46,192 bases of DNA from Deltaproteobacteria bacterium (GTDB lineage Bacteria; Desulfobacterota; Desulfuromonadia; Desulfuromonadales; Geopsychrobacteraceae). The notes beneath the pieces are model-generated. The model was not told where the DNA came from and ran no database searches. It saw only the letters and a program-made list of their open reading frames with translations. Position 1 is the first letter of the stretch; each line of letters starts with the position of its first letter. The stretch lies in contig JAJRRT010000062.1 in assembly GCA_024279255.1 (NCBI GenBank), positions 1-46,192 of the forward strand, given 5' to 3'. The position numbers and the translations under genes are program-made. Below are positions 8,385 to 16,471 of the stretch, piece after piece.

Positions 8385-8413
8385 CTTGTAGCACATACTT
8401 GAATTCTGTTCAA
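8385..8413 (-). promoter_or_regulatory. possible promoter of the rpsF operon
   Basis: Reading the minus strand, TTGAAC (8413-8408) and TACAAG (8390-8385) are spaced by 17 bases. Each matches four of six consensus bases. Transcription would start near 8378, leaving a leader of about 80 bases that contains the hairpin at 8320-8339. Confidence 0.3.
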
Positions 8414-8668
8414 CCCTAGACTTCACAACAGCATATTTACTTATCTAAGACAGCTCAGTGCGGGTAGAATTACCGCCATTAACTTGATCCTGCATTGTCC
8501 GAAATGACCAATCTATGCTTAGAGTTCAGCCATCAGACGTCTGCGTGAAAAAGCGAAGAGCGATGATCAGCTCAAAAGAGATCTGATGAGCAAATCGCTG
8601 CGACTATTGAGTTTGCAGGCCCCGATATCCATCCGTGAGCCGGTAGAATCGATGGTACAGACCCAAAA

Positions 8669-8694
8669 GGGCTAGCACCTTTCGGAGCCAGCCC
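8669..8694 (-). terminator. intrinsic terminator of the TRAP transporter operon
   Basis: GGGCT and AGCCC close a stem with inner GC and CC/GG pairs separated by single mismatches, and a four-base loop. On the minus strand it is followed by TTTT. It lies 38 bases past the dctM stop. Confidence 0.7.
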
Positions 8695-8731
8695 CCCTGC
8701 TTAAATCACCCGCCCAACAGCGACATTGAGA

Positions 8732-10123
8732 TTATTTCCCGTAAACGACACCCGGCAGCCAGGTTGCGAGTTCCGGCCAGAACCACAGAATAACCAACAT
8801 GACCACCTGCAAGCCGATAAAAGGGATAACGCCCTTGTAAATCTGCAGGGTTGTGACCTCTGGTGGTGCGACTCCGCGAAGATAAAACAGGGCAAAACCA
8901 AAGGGGGGCGTCAGGAAGGAGGTTTGCAGATTTAACGCGATCATGACACCCAACCAGATCGGGTCCAGGCCCATCTGTAATAAAATCGGACCCACTATCG
9001 GCACGACAACAAAGGTTATTTCGAAGAAATCGAGGAAAAACCCCATCACGAACATGAGTAACATGACCGCAAAAAAAGCCCCGACCATCCCTCCCGGCAA
9101 ATTGGTCAGTATTTCACGGACAACCTCATCTCCATCAAATCCTCGGAAAACAAGTGAAAACAAACTAGCCCCCAGAAGGATGACAAATACCATGCAGTTG
9201 ACTTGCATGGTGGTGCGCATCACCTCCTTGAGGATCTTCATGTTCAATTGTTTTTTCAAGGCGGTGAGGACCATACCACCGATACAACCAACGGAAGCGG
9301 CCTCGGTTGGAGTTGCGATCCCCGTCAAAATAGAGCCCAGGACACCAATGATCAGGAGCAACGGAGGAACCAGCACTTTAAAAATTTGAACCCAAACACC
9401 ATCTATCGAAAGTTCTTTCAGGCGTTCGGGCGGGATCGCCGGAGCCGCTTCAGGATTTATAGCCGCAATAATTCCAATATAAACAATATAGAGGCTAACC
9501 AGAATTAACCCAGGAAAGATAGCACCGACAAACAGGTCCCCTACCGATATCGATGTGGGTGAATAGTTACCCATCGCTAATTGTGCCTGCTGATGGGCCG
9601 AACTGATTACGTCACCCAGGATGATCAGAATAATACTGGGCGGAATAATTTGTCCCAAAGTCCCTGACGCAGTCACGATACCCGCTGCAAGGGATGGGGA
9701 GTAATTGTATTTCAGCATGGCGGGCAAGGAGATTAAGCCCATTGTGACTACCGTCGCACCGACAATCCCTGTTGACGCAGCCAGCAGAGCACCAACAATG
9801 CACACCGATATCCCCATGCCACCACGAACTTTCCCAAACAGCATTCCCATAGTATCGAGAAGCTCTTCGGAAATTTTTGATCGCTCAAGCATAACGCCCA
9901 TAAATATAAACAATGGAATGGCGATCAGCGTCTGATTGCCCATGACTCCAAAAATACGTTCGGGATAGGCCCCTAAAAAAGTCAGATCGAACATATCCAT
10001 AGAGTAGCCAAACAGCGCGAAAGCAAGCGCAGAACCAGACAGACTGAAGGCAACTGGGTATCCCATAAGCAGGATAACAATAGCGAGTCCGAACATGAGC
10101 AATGGATAAATTTCGTATGGCAT
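8732..10123 (-). CDS. dctM: TRAP transporter large permease subunit DctM
   Basis: A 463-residue, about 12-segment membrane protein that forms the sodium-coupled transport channel of a tripartite ATP-independent periplasmic transporter. Family features include the N-terminal GYPVAFSLSGSALAFALFG, the IPLFIFMGVMLERS motif, GATVVTMGLISLPAMLKYNY and LGQIIPPSIILIILGD, and the C-terminal NLQTSFLTPPFGFALFYLRG. I use the ATG at 10123, five bases after dctQ; an in-frame TTG at 10132 would overlap dctQ. A weak TTGAG lies upstream, so translation is probably coupled to dctQ. A terminator follows. Confidence 0.94.
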   Translation of the reverse strand: MPYEIYPLLMFGLAIVILLMGYPVAFSLSGSALAFALFGYSMDMFDLTFLGAYPERIFGVMGNQTLIAIPLFIFMGVMLERSKISEELLDTMGMLFGKVRGGMGISVCIVGALLAASTGIVGATVVTMGLISLPAMLKYNYSPSLAAGIVTASGTLGQIIPPSIILIILGDVISSAHQQAQLAMGNYSPTSISVGDLFVGAIFPGLILVSLYIVYIGIIAAINPEAAPAIPPERLKELSIDGVWVQIFKVLVPPLLLIIGVLGSILTGIATPTEAASVGCIGGMVLTALKKQLNMKILKEVMRTTMQVNCMVFVILLGASLFSLVFRGFDGDEVVREILTNLPGGMVGAFFAVMLLMFVMGFFLDFFEITFVVVPIVGPILLQMGLDPIWLGVMIALNLQTSFLTPPFGFALFYLRGVAPPEVTTLQIYKGVIPFIGLQVVMLVILWFWPELATWLPGVVYGK

Positions 10124-10128
10124 AAGAC

Positions 10129-10656
10129 TCAATCAGATGTAGTGGGTTGGGAACCGTCTGCGTTTCTCAAAACGAGAATGGCTCGTAGCGACTTGGCGAC
10201 TCCTTGAAGGCCTAATAAAACCGGAAAGATCAGAATGATGGTTTTCAACAAATAAACACCCGGCAAACCACCAGCTTCTCTGGAGCCCTCAAGAACTTGC
10301 CAGGAATCTTGAACATAAGGAAATGCAAAATAGAAAACCGCAAAACAGGTTGGAAAAAGCAGGAAGAAGGTCCCGAACAGGTTTACCAACGCTTTTTTCT
10401 TCGGAGACATCGATTCGTAGAGCACATCGATTCGCACATGCTGTTCATGTTTCAGGGTAAATCCAGCGGCCAGCATGAAGAGAGCGCCATGCATGAAATT
10501 AACCGATTCCTGAAGCCATATCCAACCCATATCAAACACGTACCTCAAAATGACCGTCAGAAACATCACAAGGGCCATCATCAATGATAGCCATGCCACT
10601 GAATTCCCGATCCATTCATTTATGCCGTCAATTGTATCGGCCACTTTTTCAAGCAT
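10129..10656 (-). CDS. dctQ: TRAP transporter small permease subunit DctQ
   Basis: A 175-residue membrane protein with four hydrophobic segments, the standard DctQ topology. Signature segments include LRYVFDMGWIWLQES after the first two helices and GFTLKHEQHVRIDVLYE. It associates with DctM and the substrate-loaded DctP. AAGGG lies about eight bases before the ATG. It follows dctP after a 129-base spacer holding a 16-bp hairpin and precedes dctM by five bases. Confidence 0.92.
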   Translation of the reverse strand: MLEKVADTIDGINEWIGNSVAWLSLMMALVMFLTVILRYVFDMGWIWLQESVNFMHGALFMLAAGFTLKHEQHVRIDVLYESMSPKKKALVNLFGTFFLLFPTCFAVFYFAFPYVQDSWQVLEGSREAGGLPGVYLLKTIILIFPVLLGLQGVAKSLRAILVLRNADGSQPTTSD

Positions 10657-10705
10657 AAATTTTACCCTTAAACGTATTGAACAGAGTCAATACAATTGAT
10701 AGTAA

Positions 10706-10742
10706 AACAAAGGGACATGTAACAGCTACATGTCCCTTTGTT
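10706..10742 (-). terminator. intercistronic hairpin between dctP and dctQ
   Basis: A perfect 16-bp stem (10706-10721 with 10727-10742) around a five-base loop, followed on the minus strand by a short TTTTAC stretch. In binding-protein-first transporter operons such structures allow more of the binding protein than of the membrane subunits, by partial termination or by protecting the upstream mRNA. Which of the two applies cannot be told from sequence. Confidence 0.75.
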
Positions 10743-10785
10743 ACCACGAAATAAGTTGATCTGCACCGAGTTTTGTACTTGCAGA

Positions 10786-11892
10786 CTATTTAAAAGTTAA
10801 ACTCCGTGCCAAGCTGTAGCCAGCTTCACCGATCTGGTTCCAATTGAGAGATTGCTTACGGAACGCATTGAAAGATTTGTAGACCTTGCCAGACATTTTA
10901 TCTTTGGCCGCCACTTCTTCAATGACCTCCTGGCTGAATTTGCCCATTTTCGCTAAAACGTCATCAGAGAACCGCTTCAATTTGACACCATGTTTATCAA
11001 CCAGTTGGACCAGCGCTGAATTATTCTTGGCGGTAAATTCAGCCAACATATCCTGATACGCCGCCTTCATGGCATGATCAACAATCATTCTGAGATCCGT
11101 TGGTAGCCCTTCATAGGCTTTTTTGTTTACGAAGCACTCCAGAACTGTTCCCGGCTCGTGCCAGCCTGGCCAGTAGTAGTATTTGGCGGCCTTGTAAAAA
11201 CCGAACGCCAAATCATTATAAGGGCCGACCCACTCAGTCGCGTCAATCGCTCCGGACTGCAATGACGTAAAGATCTCACCACCGGGAAGCGACACAGGTG
11301 TTGCCCCGGCCCGTTTTAGGACTTCACCGCCCAGACCGGGCATGCGCATTTTAAGGCCTTTGTAATCACTGATCGAGTTGATCTCTTTGTTAAACCAACC
11401 GCCCATTTGAACACCGGTATTTCCAGCAGCAAAGGCTTTCAGGCCAAATTCGGCATAGAGTTCATCCCACAGTTCCTGGCCACCACCATGGTAGATCCAG
11501 CCACCCATTTCCTGTGCATTCAGACCAAAAGGAACGGCCGCGAAAAATTGTGTGGCCGCAGACTTACCCTTCCAGTAATAGGCTGCCCCATGACCCATCT
11601 GGGCAGTTCCGCGGGAGACGGCATCAAAGCATTCAAAAGCCGGGACCAGCTCACCGGCCCCATAAACCTTAACCGTTAGTCGTCCGCCTGACATTTCGGT
11701 GATGTATTTTGCCAGGTTGTTAGCCCCTGTCCCCAAACCAGGAAAATTCTTCGGCCAGGTTGTGACCATCTTCCATCTGTATTTCTTTTCGGCAGCATGC
11801 ACTGCAGGAGCACCGACAGTACCAACTGCTGCTACAGCAGCTGTTGCCAATGTTGCCTTTTTCAGAAAATCACGACGATTGTTCTCACTCAT
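10786..11892 (-). CDS. dctP: TRAP transporter substrate-binding protein DctP with Tat signal
   Basis: A 368-residue periplasmic solute receptor. The N-terminus has a twin-arginine signal, NNRRDFLKKA (RR at 6-7), then a hydrophobic stretch and a likely cleavage after VHA near residue 33. The mature part has TTWPKNFPG, LTVKVYGAGELVPAFECFDAV, GHGAAYYWKGK, the strand around NKEINSISDYKGLKMRMPGLG and the segment SGAIDATEWVGPYND. These resemble the keto-acid/lactate-binding branch (TakP-like) of DctP, so a 2-oxo or hydroxy monocarboxylate is the likely ligand, by inference. The ATG at 11892 has GGGAGG seven bases upstream. It is the first gene of dctP-dctQ-dctM. Confidence 0.92.
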   Translation of the reverse strand: MSENNRRDFLKKATLATAAVAAVGTVGAPAVHAAEKKYRWKMVTTWPKNFPGLGTGANNLAKYITEMSGGRLTVKVYGAGELVPAFECFDAVSRGTAQMGHGAAYYWKGKSAATQFFAAVPFGLNAQEMGGWIYHGGGQELWDELYAEFGLKAFAAGNTGVQMGGWFNKEINSISDYKGLKMRMPGLGGEVLKRAGATPVSLPGGEIFTSLQSGAIDATEWVGPYNDLAFGFYKAAKYYYWPGWHEPGTVLECFVNKKAYEGLPTDLRMIVDHAMKAAYQDMLAEFTAKNNSALVQLVDKHGVKLKRFSDDVLAKMGKFSQEVIEEVAAKDKMSGKVYKSFNAFRKQSLNWNQIGEAGYSLARSLTFK

Positions 11893-11949
11893 GCAGAGCC
11901 TCCCTTTCAATCGGTTAACGACCAAAGAAAATCTTTACTGTGATCGTAG

Positions 11950-11978
11950 AAAATACGGCGATATTACGACCTTGTCAA
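11950..11978 (-). promoter_or_regulatory. sigma-70 promoter of dctPQM
   Basis: On the minus strand a perfect TTGACA (11978-11973) is followed after 17 bases by TATTTT (11955-11950). Transcription would begin near 11943, leaving a 5' leader of about 50 bases before the dctP ATG. The region to 12051 also separates this operon from the divergent EamA gene. Confidence 0.65.
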
Positions 11979-12051
11979 TCAAATCGGCTGAATTGATATT
12001 TAAAATCATATATAGGATGATTTGAACGGAAGACGCGAACAGAAATCATTA

Positions 12052-12079
12052 CTGACTTTTTCCTTGCGAGCCTGATAAT
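12052..12079 (+). promoter_or_regulatory. possible promoter of the EamA gene
   Basis: CTGACT (12052-12057) and GATAAT (12074-12079) with 16 bases between; four and five of six consensus matches. Transcription would start near 12086, about 33 bases before the EamA ATG. Confidence 0.4.
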
Positions 12080-12118
12080 ATCCCCTGAACTGAAACCATA
12101 AACGTCACCAGGAACTCT

Positions 12119-13033
12119 ATGAAGATGGCACTAGCGTTAAAACAGTCTAAACGAATCGGTCCCTACCTGCTACTGATCTTGCCGCCGCTATTCTGGGCTG
12201 GCAACGTGGTCTTGGCGCGAGGACTGGCGCAGCAAATTCCACCGCTGTCACTATCCTTTTTGCGATGGGCGACTGCCCTGCTCTTTCTTGCTCCCTTCAC
12301 CTGGCAGCACCTCAAACGTGACTGGCACCATTTGCCCGGTCACTGGCCAATGCTCTGGCTCTATTCACTGCTTGGCATCGCCATGTTCAACAGTCTGCTC
12401 TACACTGCGACTCAGACCACCACTGCGCTTAACTGTGCCCTGATGCAAACCCTGATGCCTGCGGCGACCATCTTCTGCGGTTATCTCATCAATCGCGAAA
12501 AAGTTGGTCTGCAGCAAGGGGGTGGAGTATTGTTCTGTTCACTGGGAGCCAGTTGGATCATCCTGCAGGGCAAGCTGTTGTCAATCGGCACGCTCAAGCT
12601 GGTTGCGGGCGACTTATGGATGCTGGTGGCAGTCCTCTGCTACGCGCTCTACTCCACCCTGCTGCCGCGCCGGCCAAAAATCCATCCCCTCAGCTTCCTG
12701 ACCCTGATTATCGGCCTTGGCACCCTCATGTTGATCCCTCCTTTTTTCATCGAACTGATGATCAAAGGACCACCCTCAGCAACCCTGAACGTTATGGCCG
12801 GGGTTCTTTATGTTGGCATCTTCCCTTCGATCATCGCCTACCTATGCTGGAATCGCGGCATCGAAATCATCGGTGCAAACCGCGCCAGCCTCTTTATCAA
12901 CCTGATACCGGTCTTCGCCGCCGGTATGGCTATTTTCTTTCTGGGAGAAGAACTTCAGAGATTTCACCTGGTCGGAATTATGATGGTGCTGGGTGGGATG
13001 ACAATGTTTCAGTTGGCGGGCAGACGAGGCTAA
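12119..13033 (+). CDS. EamA/DMT-family transporter
   Basis: A 304-residue membrane protein with ten hydrophobic segments in two five-helix EamA repeats (about 16-150 and 160-300). The first repeat has PPLFWAGNVVLARGL, LSFLRWATALLFLAPF and the loop YTATQTTTALNCALMQTLMPA. The second has GDLWMLVAVLCYALYSTLLPRRP and ends with INLIPVFAAGMAIFFLGEEL. The family exports metabolites such as amino acids or bases; the substrate cannot be told from sequence. AGGA lies five bases upstream of the ATG. The gene is divergent from dctP and convergent with the radical SAM gene, with 52 bases between and no clear terminator. The N-terminal KQSKRIG patch is a positive-inside anchor. Confidence 0.88.
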   Translation: MKMALALKQSKRIGPYLLLILPPLFWAGNVVLARGLAQQIPPLSLSFLRWATALLFLAPFTWQHLKRDWHHLPGHWPMLWLYSLLGIAMFNSLLYTATQTTTALNCALMQTLMPAATIFCGYLINREKVGLQQGGGVLFCSLGASWIILQGKLLSIGTLKLVAGDLWMLVAVLCYALYSTLLPRRPKIHPLSFLTLIIGLGTLMLIPPFFIELMIKGPPSATLNVMAGVLYVGIFPSIIAYLCWNRGIEIIGANRASLFINLIPVFAAGMAIFFLGEELQRFHLVGIMMVLGGMTMFQLAGRRG

Positions 13034-13085
13034 GTGCCGCGAACAGGTGAGACCCAAGCGGAATCTCCCCGACGGAACGAAAAAT

Positions 13086-14795
13086 TTAGCAAATCCCGCA
13101 GCGCTTGCAATCAGCAAAACAACGCGGAGTTAAATTTCCGGTCAGCCCTTTGCGGTATTCCTGCCATAAATAACTGCGGCTACTCCCCTGATCGATCACT
13201 TCCCAAGGAAAGATTTCAGTTTCACCACGTTCGCGAGTCACGTAGAAATCAAGGCTGAGATCGTTACGGCGCAGAATTTGGCCGAGATTTCCGCCAGCAG
13301 CGATTTCAGGCAACAGGCGCCCAATACGCCGATCGGCGCGTGCCAGCAGAGCCTGAAGCTGTGATGAACGGATCGATTCACTGATCAGTTCGGTATTCGG
13401 CAAGCGGGACACGCCTGCCTGTAATTTGCGAATTTTCTTTTTTAAATTTTTCTCCCCCTCCATCCCAGCCCATTGAAATGGGGTAAAGGGTTTTGGAATA
13501 AAAGGGTTAACACTTAAGGTCAGATTACCGAGTCGTCCACGGACACGGCCGACCTCGCGCCAGATCATACGAACCTTATCTGCCAACTGTAAAATGGCAT
13601 CAATATCCTCATCGTCTTCAGTCGGCAAGCCGATCAAAAAATAGAGTTTAATGTTCATCAGTCCCGCATCGGCCAACAACTGCACGGCATGTAAAATCTG
13701 CTCTTCATCCAGGTTTTTGTTAATCAGATCACGCATGCGCTGGCTGCCAGCCTCAGGTGCGATGGCAACAGTCTTCAGTCCGGCGGTCTGCAACTGACTC
13801 GCTTCTTCAGTGGTCAAGGCATCCAGGCGCAAACTGGAAACCGAGACTTCTCCGCCCCGGGTGATAATTTCCTTCTGCAGTTCAGCGATCTGAGTATGGT
13901 CTGCCACCGCAGCACCGACCAGGCCGATTCTTTCCCGCTGGCAGAGGCCATCTTCTACCTGCTCTAACAAATTACCCAAGCTGCGTTCTCGAGGTGGCAG
14001 ATAGATATATCCGGCGGCACAGAAACGACACCCACGCGAGCAGCCACGCATAACTTCCGTCAGAGCCATATCGCCAAACTCGATCTCTTTGTTCAAGATA
14101 AAAGAACGACTGGCTGAGTCGTCGAGATTTTCGAGATAGACTCGGGATACAGGGGATGTTGAAGTTTGCGCAATGCATCCATCCTCAAGATATTGAATAT
14201 GTTCCTTTGCGGGCTGATAAATACCGGGAAGTTTAGCGAAGCTTTCTAGATTGTTATCTTGAGCCTCTAAAAATGCTTTAAGTACAGGGATAAATCCGGG
14301 GAGTATCGGCTCGGCCTCACCAACCGCAACAATATCTGCAATCTCAGCAAGTGGTTCGGGGTTCAAAAAGGCACAGACTCCACCAAAGAGGACGAGAGGA
14401 TCTCTCATGGTTCGTTGATCAGAGAAGAGTGGCACCTGTCCAAGCTCAAAGATTTTCGGAAGGTTGAGATAGTCGTTCTCGAACGAGATTGAGAGAGCAA
14501 TCAGATTAAATTCAGCAAGTGGGGTGCCTGTTTCAATAGAACAAAGCGGAAAGTTACTTTTTTCATGCTCAAGCAGATCCTCCTTGTCAGGCAGGAAGAA
14601 ACGCTCACAGCAGCAATCGGGATGATTGTTAAATAGCTGATAGACAGATTGGAAACCGAGATTGGCCATCGCCTGGTTATAGCCGTTGGGATAAACCAGA
14701 GCGATGCGCAGAGTCCCGGTTCCGGGGATATTCAATCCGGATTCATCATTATAGCGGTTTCTTAGTTTTTCCAATAATCTACGTGACAAAAGCAC
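13086..14795 (-). CDS. B12-binding-type radical SAM protein (TIGR03960-like)
   Basis: A 569-residue protein of unknown substrate. The N-terminal part (about 25-170) looks like a cobalamin-binding-type fold, with IALVYPNGYNQAMANLGFQSVY and LFGGVCAFLNPEPLAEIADIVAVGEAEP. The radical SAM domain has RGCSRGCRFC, whose C252-x3-C256-x2-C259 binds a [4Fe-4S] cluster, then a sulfur-rich-free AGYIYLPPRERS and IAPEAGSQRMRD. The extreme C-terminus carries C559-x3-C563-x2-C566-x2-C569, a possible second cluster site. The DUF2344 protein that often follows this family is not next to it here. The start is uncertain: GTG at 14795 abuts AAGGGA, so TTG at 14789 with better spacing is an alternative. Confidence 0.82.
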   Translation of the reverse strand: MLLSRRLLEKLRNRYNDESGLNIPGTGTLRIALVYPNGYNQAMANLGFQSVYQLFNNHPDCCCERFFLPDKEDLLEHEKSNFPLCSIETGTPLAEFNLIALSISFENDYLNLPKIFELGQVPLFSDQRTMRDPLVLFGGVCAFLNPEPLAEIADIVAVGEAEPILPGFIPVLKAFLEAQDNNLESFAKLPGIYQPAKEHIQYLEDGCIAQTSTSPVSRVYLENLDDSASRSFILNKEIEFGDMALTEVMRGCSRGCRFCAAGYIYLPPRERSLGNLLEQVEDGLCQRERIGLVGAAVADHTQIAELQKEIITRGGEVSVSSLRLDALTTEEASQLQTAGLKTVAIAPEAGSQRMRDLINKNLDEEQILHAVQLLADAGLMNIKLYFLIGLPTEDDEDIDAILQLADKVRMIWREVGRVRGRLGNLTLSVNPFIPKPFTPFQWAGMEGEKNLKKKIRKLQAGVSRLPNTELISESIRSSQLQALLARADRRIGRLLPEIAAGGNLGQILRRNDLSLDFYVTRERGETEIFPWEVIDQGSSRSYLWQEYRKGLTGNLTPRCFADCKRCGIC

Positions 14796-14973
14796 TCCCT
14801 TAGCTAGTGAGCTACAAACTGAAATTCTGAATCACCGACAACGAGTTTTAAAGTATTTAGTATTACGCAGATATAATCCCAACCGTTACAGGTTTTACTG
14901 CTGCTTGATCTTAAAGCCAAGTTTATGTCCACTTTGAGCAAACAAACAAGTTTTCAGTATCACAACCGTACAT

Positions 14974-15001
14974 AAAAAAAGGGGCCACACTAGGTGGCCC
15001 C
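14974..15001 (-). terminator. strong intrinsic terminator downstream of ftsZ
   Basis: GGGGCCAC (14981-14988) and GTGGCCCC (14994-15001) form a perfect 8-bp GC-rich stem with a five-base loop. On the minus strand it is followed directly by seven Ts (14980-14974). It lies about 265 bases past the ftsZ stop and should end the dcw transcript and/or a separate small RNA. Confidence 0.88.
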
Positions 15002-15114
15002 TGTAGACGAGGGAGGCGTCAGAGGTTGGCATTCAAAGTACAGAACCGCTGTACATCGGCCGGGCGGAGTTCCGGCACAGCATCACAATGAAACCCAAGC
15101 AGCCGGTTCTTGGG
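14974..15114 (-). ncRNA. candidate structured RNA or long 3'UTR of ftsZ
   Basis: Ahead of the terminator, in minus-strand order, lie four perfect stems: CCCAAG/CTTGGG (15114-15094), GCCGG/CCGGC (15076-15059), GTACAG/CTGTAC (15054-15038) and GACG/CGTC (15020-15006). The last displays a CCTCCCT loop complementary to a Shine-Dalgarno core. The regular spacing, GC-rich stems and terminal T-run are what small regulatory RNAs look like. No start codon, ribosome binding site or long frame fits. It could equally be the processed 3' end of the dcw mRNA. I do not recognise a known RNA family, and the 5' end is not defined. Confidence 0.4.
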
Positions 15115-15266
15115 AAATCCAACAGACTGCTAGATCATTCAAAAGCTACTAAAAAAAGGCGCAAGGTTCCTACCAGACATTATTAATGCCTGCAGATCAG
15201 TGGCCATATGCCCTGACAGTCAGGGGCTACAGCTTTTTTTGTAATCTGAAATTACGGTCAGTAATC

Positions 15267-16448
15267 TCAATCGACACGTTTGCGTAAAAATGTCGGGATG
15301 TCGAACTGCTCGTCATCACCAAACAGGTCACGGCTTGATGTCGCCATCCGTGGTTGTATCTTTTGCTGATTACGTACGATGGTCGGTACGTCGAGATCGA
15401 CCTTGGTACTGCGTAGCATCGCCTGTGCATTGCGAGTAATCTCTTCAGTAACCGGACGCTTCCCTTTAAAATCTTCACCAAAGCCGGTTGCTATCGCAGT
15501 AATTTTAATCTTGTCGCCGAGATCTTCATCAATCACCAGACCAACGATGATATTTGCATCTTCATGTACTTTTTCATGAATAATGGTCGAAGCTTCTTCA
15601 AATTCCTCCATGGTCATATTCGCTGAACCCGAGATATTGACCAGCACACCCATAGCTCCCGAGATGTCGATCTCTTCGAGTAGAGGACTGCTGATCGCCG
15701 CATTAGCAGCTTCGAAAGCCCGACGTTCTCCTTCAGCAACACCGATACCCATCATTGCCATACCGCGATTACTCATAACCGTACGGACATCGGCAAAGTC
15801 GACGTTAATCAAACCCTCAGTAATAATGAGATCAGAAATCCCTTGAACTGCCTGGCGCAAGACATCATCGGCAGGTTTAAAGGCATCAAGAATACTCATG
15901 TTTTTACCTGCAAGACCGAGCAGGCGATCATTGGGAATCACCACCAACGAATCGACCACCTCTGCCAGGGCCTTAACCCCTTCATTAGCGCGCAACATCC
16001 GCTGTTTCCCTTCACGGGAAAACGGTTTGGTCACCACCCCAACTGTCAGAGCCCCTGAAGCCTTGGCGGCTCGGGCGATAACTGGAGCGGCGCCAGTCCC
16101 GGTTCCGCCACCTAAACCTGCAGCAACGAACACCATATCAGCACCTTCAAAAAGATCCTCAAGGCGGCTCGCGTCTTCTTCTGCTGCCTGACGACCAATA
16201 TCTGGATTAGCACCGGCACCCAGCCCTTTTGTCAATTGTCCACCTAGTTGAATCTTCATCGGGGCAGAACTTCTGCGCAAGGCCTGCGCGTCTGTATTTG
16301 CGCAGATAAACTCAACTCCTTCGACCTGGCTGCGAATCATGGTATTGACAGCATTTCCGCCCCCACCCCCGACTCCGACAACCTTAATCTTTGCGCCTTG
16401 ATCCAAAGACTCTTCAAATTGGAACATGATACCCTCGTTGTTTTGCAT
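15267..16448 (-). CDS. ftsZ: cell division protein FtsZ
   Basis: Tubulin-like GTPase that polymerises into the division ring, 393 residues from the ATG at 16448. GTP-binding features are [12 protein letters not shown] (24-35), the tubulin signature GGGTGTG (113-119) and the T7-loop region [11 protein letters not shown]. The C-terminal conserved peptide DIPTFLRK, which binds FtsA and other anchors, lies eleven residues from the end. GGGAG with six bases of spacing supports the ATG at 16448. A second ATG at 16427 with GAGGG upstream gives the N-terminus more usual for relatives and may be the true or an additional start. It is the last gene of the dcw cluster, 86 bases after ftsA. Confidence 0.97.
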   Translation of the reverse strand: MQNNEGIMFQFEESLDQGAKIKVVGVGGGGGNAVNTMIRSQVEGVEFICANTDAQALRRSSAPMKIQLGGQLTKGLGAGANPDIGRQAAEEDASRLEDLFEGADMVFVAAGLGGGTGTGAAPVIARAAKASGALTVGVVTKPFSREGKQRMLRANEGVKALAEVVDSLVVIPNDRLLGLAGKNMSILDAFKPADDVLRQAVQGISDLIITEGLINVDFADVRTVMSNRGMAMMGIGVAEGERRAFEAANAAISSPLLEEIDISGAMGVLVNISGSANMTMEEFEEASTIIHEKVHEDANIIVGLVIDEDLGDKIKITAIATGFGEDFKGKRPVTEEITRNAQAMLRSTKVDLDVPTIVRNQQKIQPRMATSSRDLFGDDEQFDIPTFLRKRVD

Positions 16449-16471
16449 GGCAGACTCCCTCTTGTTAGATG

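Larger units (their letters stand above)
8295..8731. other. 437-base intergenic region between dctM and rpsF
   Basis: This holds the rpsF leader and possible promoter on the right-to-left strand and the dctM terminator at 8669-8694. In between, 8414-8668 has no recognisable gene. One plus-strand frame stays open from 8523 to 8675 (50 sense codons) but has a stop immediately before it, no ribosome binding site and no family resemblance that I can see. It may be the decayed end of a lost gene. Confidence 0.5.
14796..15266. other. 471-base intergenic region between the radical SAM gene and ftsZ
   Basis: No protein-coding gene is supported here. From left to right: AT-rich sequence upstream of the radical SAM gene (14796-14960) that probably holds its promoter, with no convincing hexamer pair; a strong minus-strand terminator (14974-15001); four further perfect hairpins (15006-15114); an unstructured stretch with an AAAAAAA run; and a short inverted repeat CCCTGA/TCAGGG at 15211-15225 right after the ftsZ stop. 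See the ncRNA candidate entry. Confidence 0.7.

Noticed and set aside
8295..8426. N-terminal extension of bS6
   Set aside because: bS6 starts with MRKYESLYI; the upstream part is the mRNA leader, with a strong ribosome binding site before 8294.
8523..8675. Open plus-strand frame of 50 sense codons between the TRAP operon and rpsF
   Set aside because: It begins right after a stop codon, has no ribosome binding site, its only ATG gives about 29 residues, and its end falls inside the dctM terminator. No family resemblance seen.
15006..15180. Structured spacer as 6S RNA, SRP RNA or a GEMM riboswitch
   Set aside because: The conserved sequence elements that I know for these RNAs are absent on both strands, and no downstream gene on the plus strand could be controlled.
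15211..15240. CCCTGA/TCAGGG inverted repeat followed by T7 on the plus strand
   Set aside because: No plus-strand gene ends here and eight bases separate stem and T-run, so it is not a convincing terminator for that strand.
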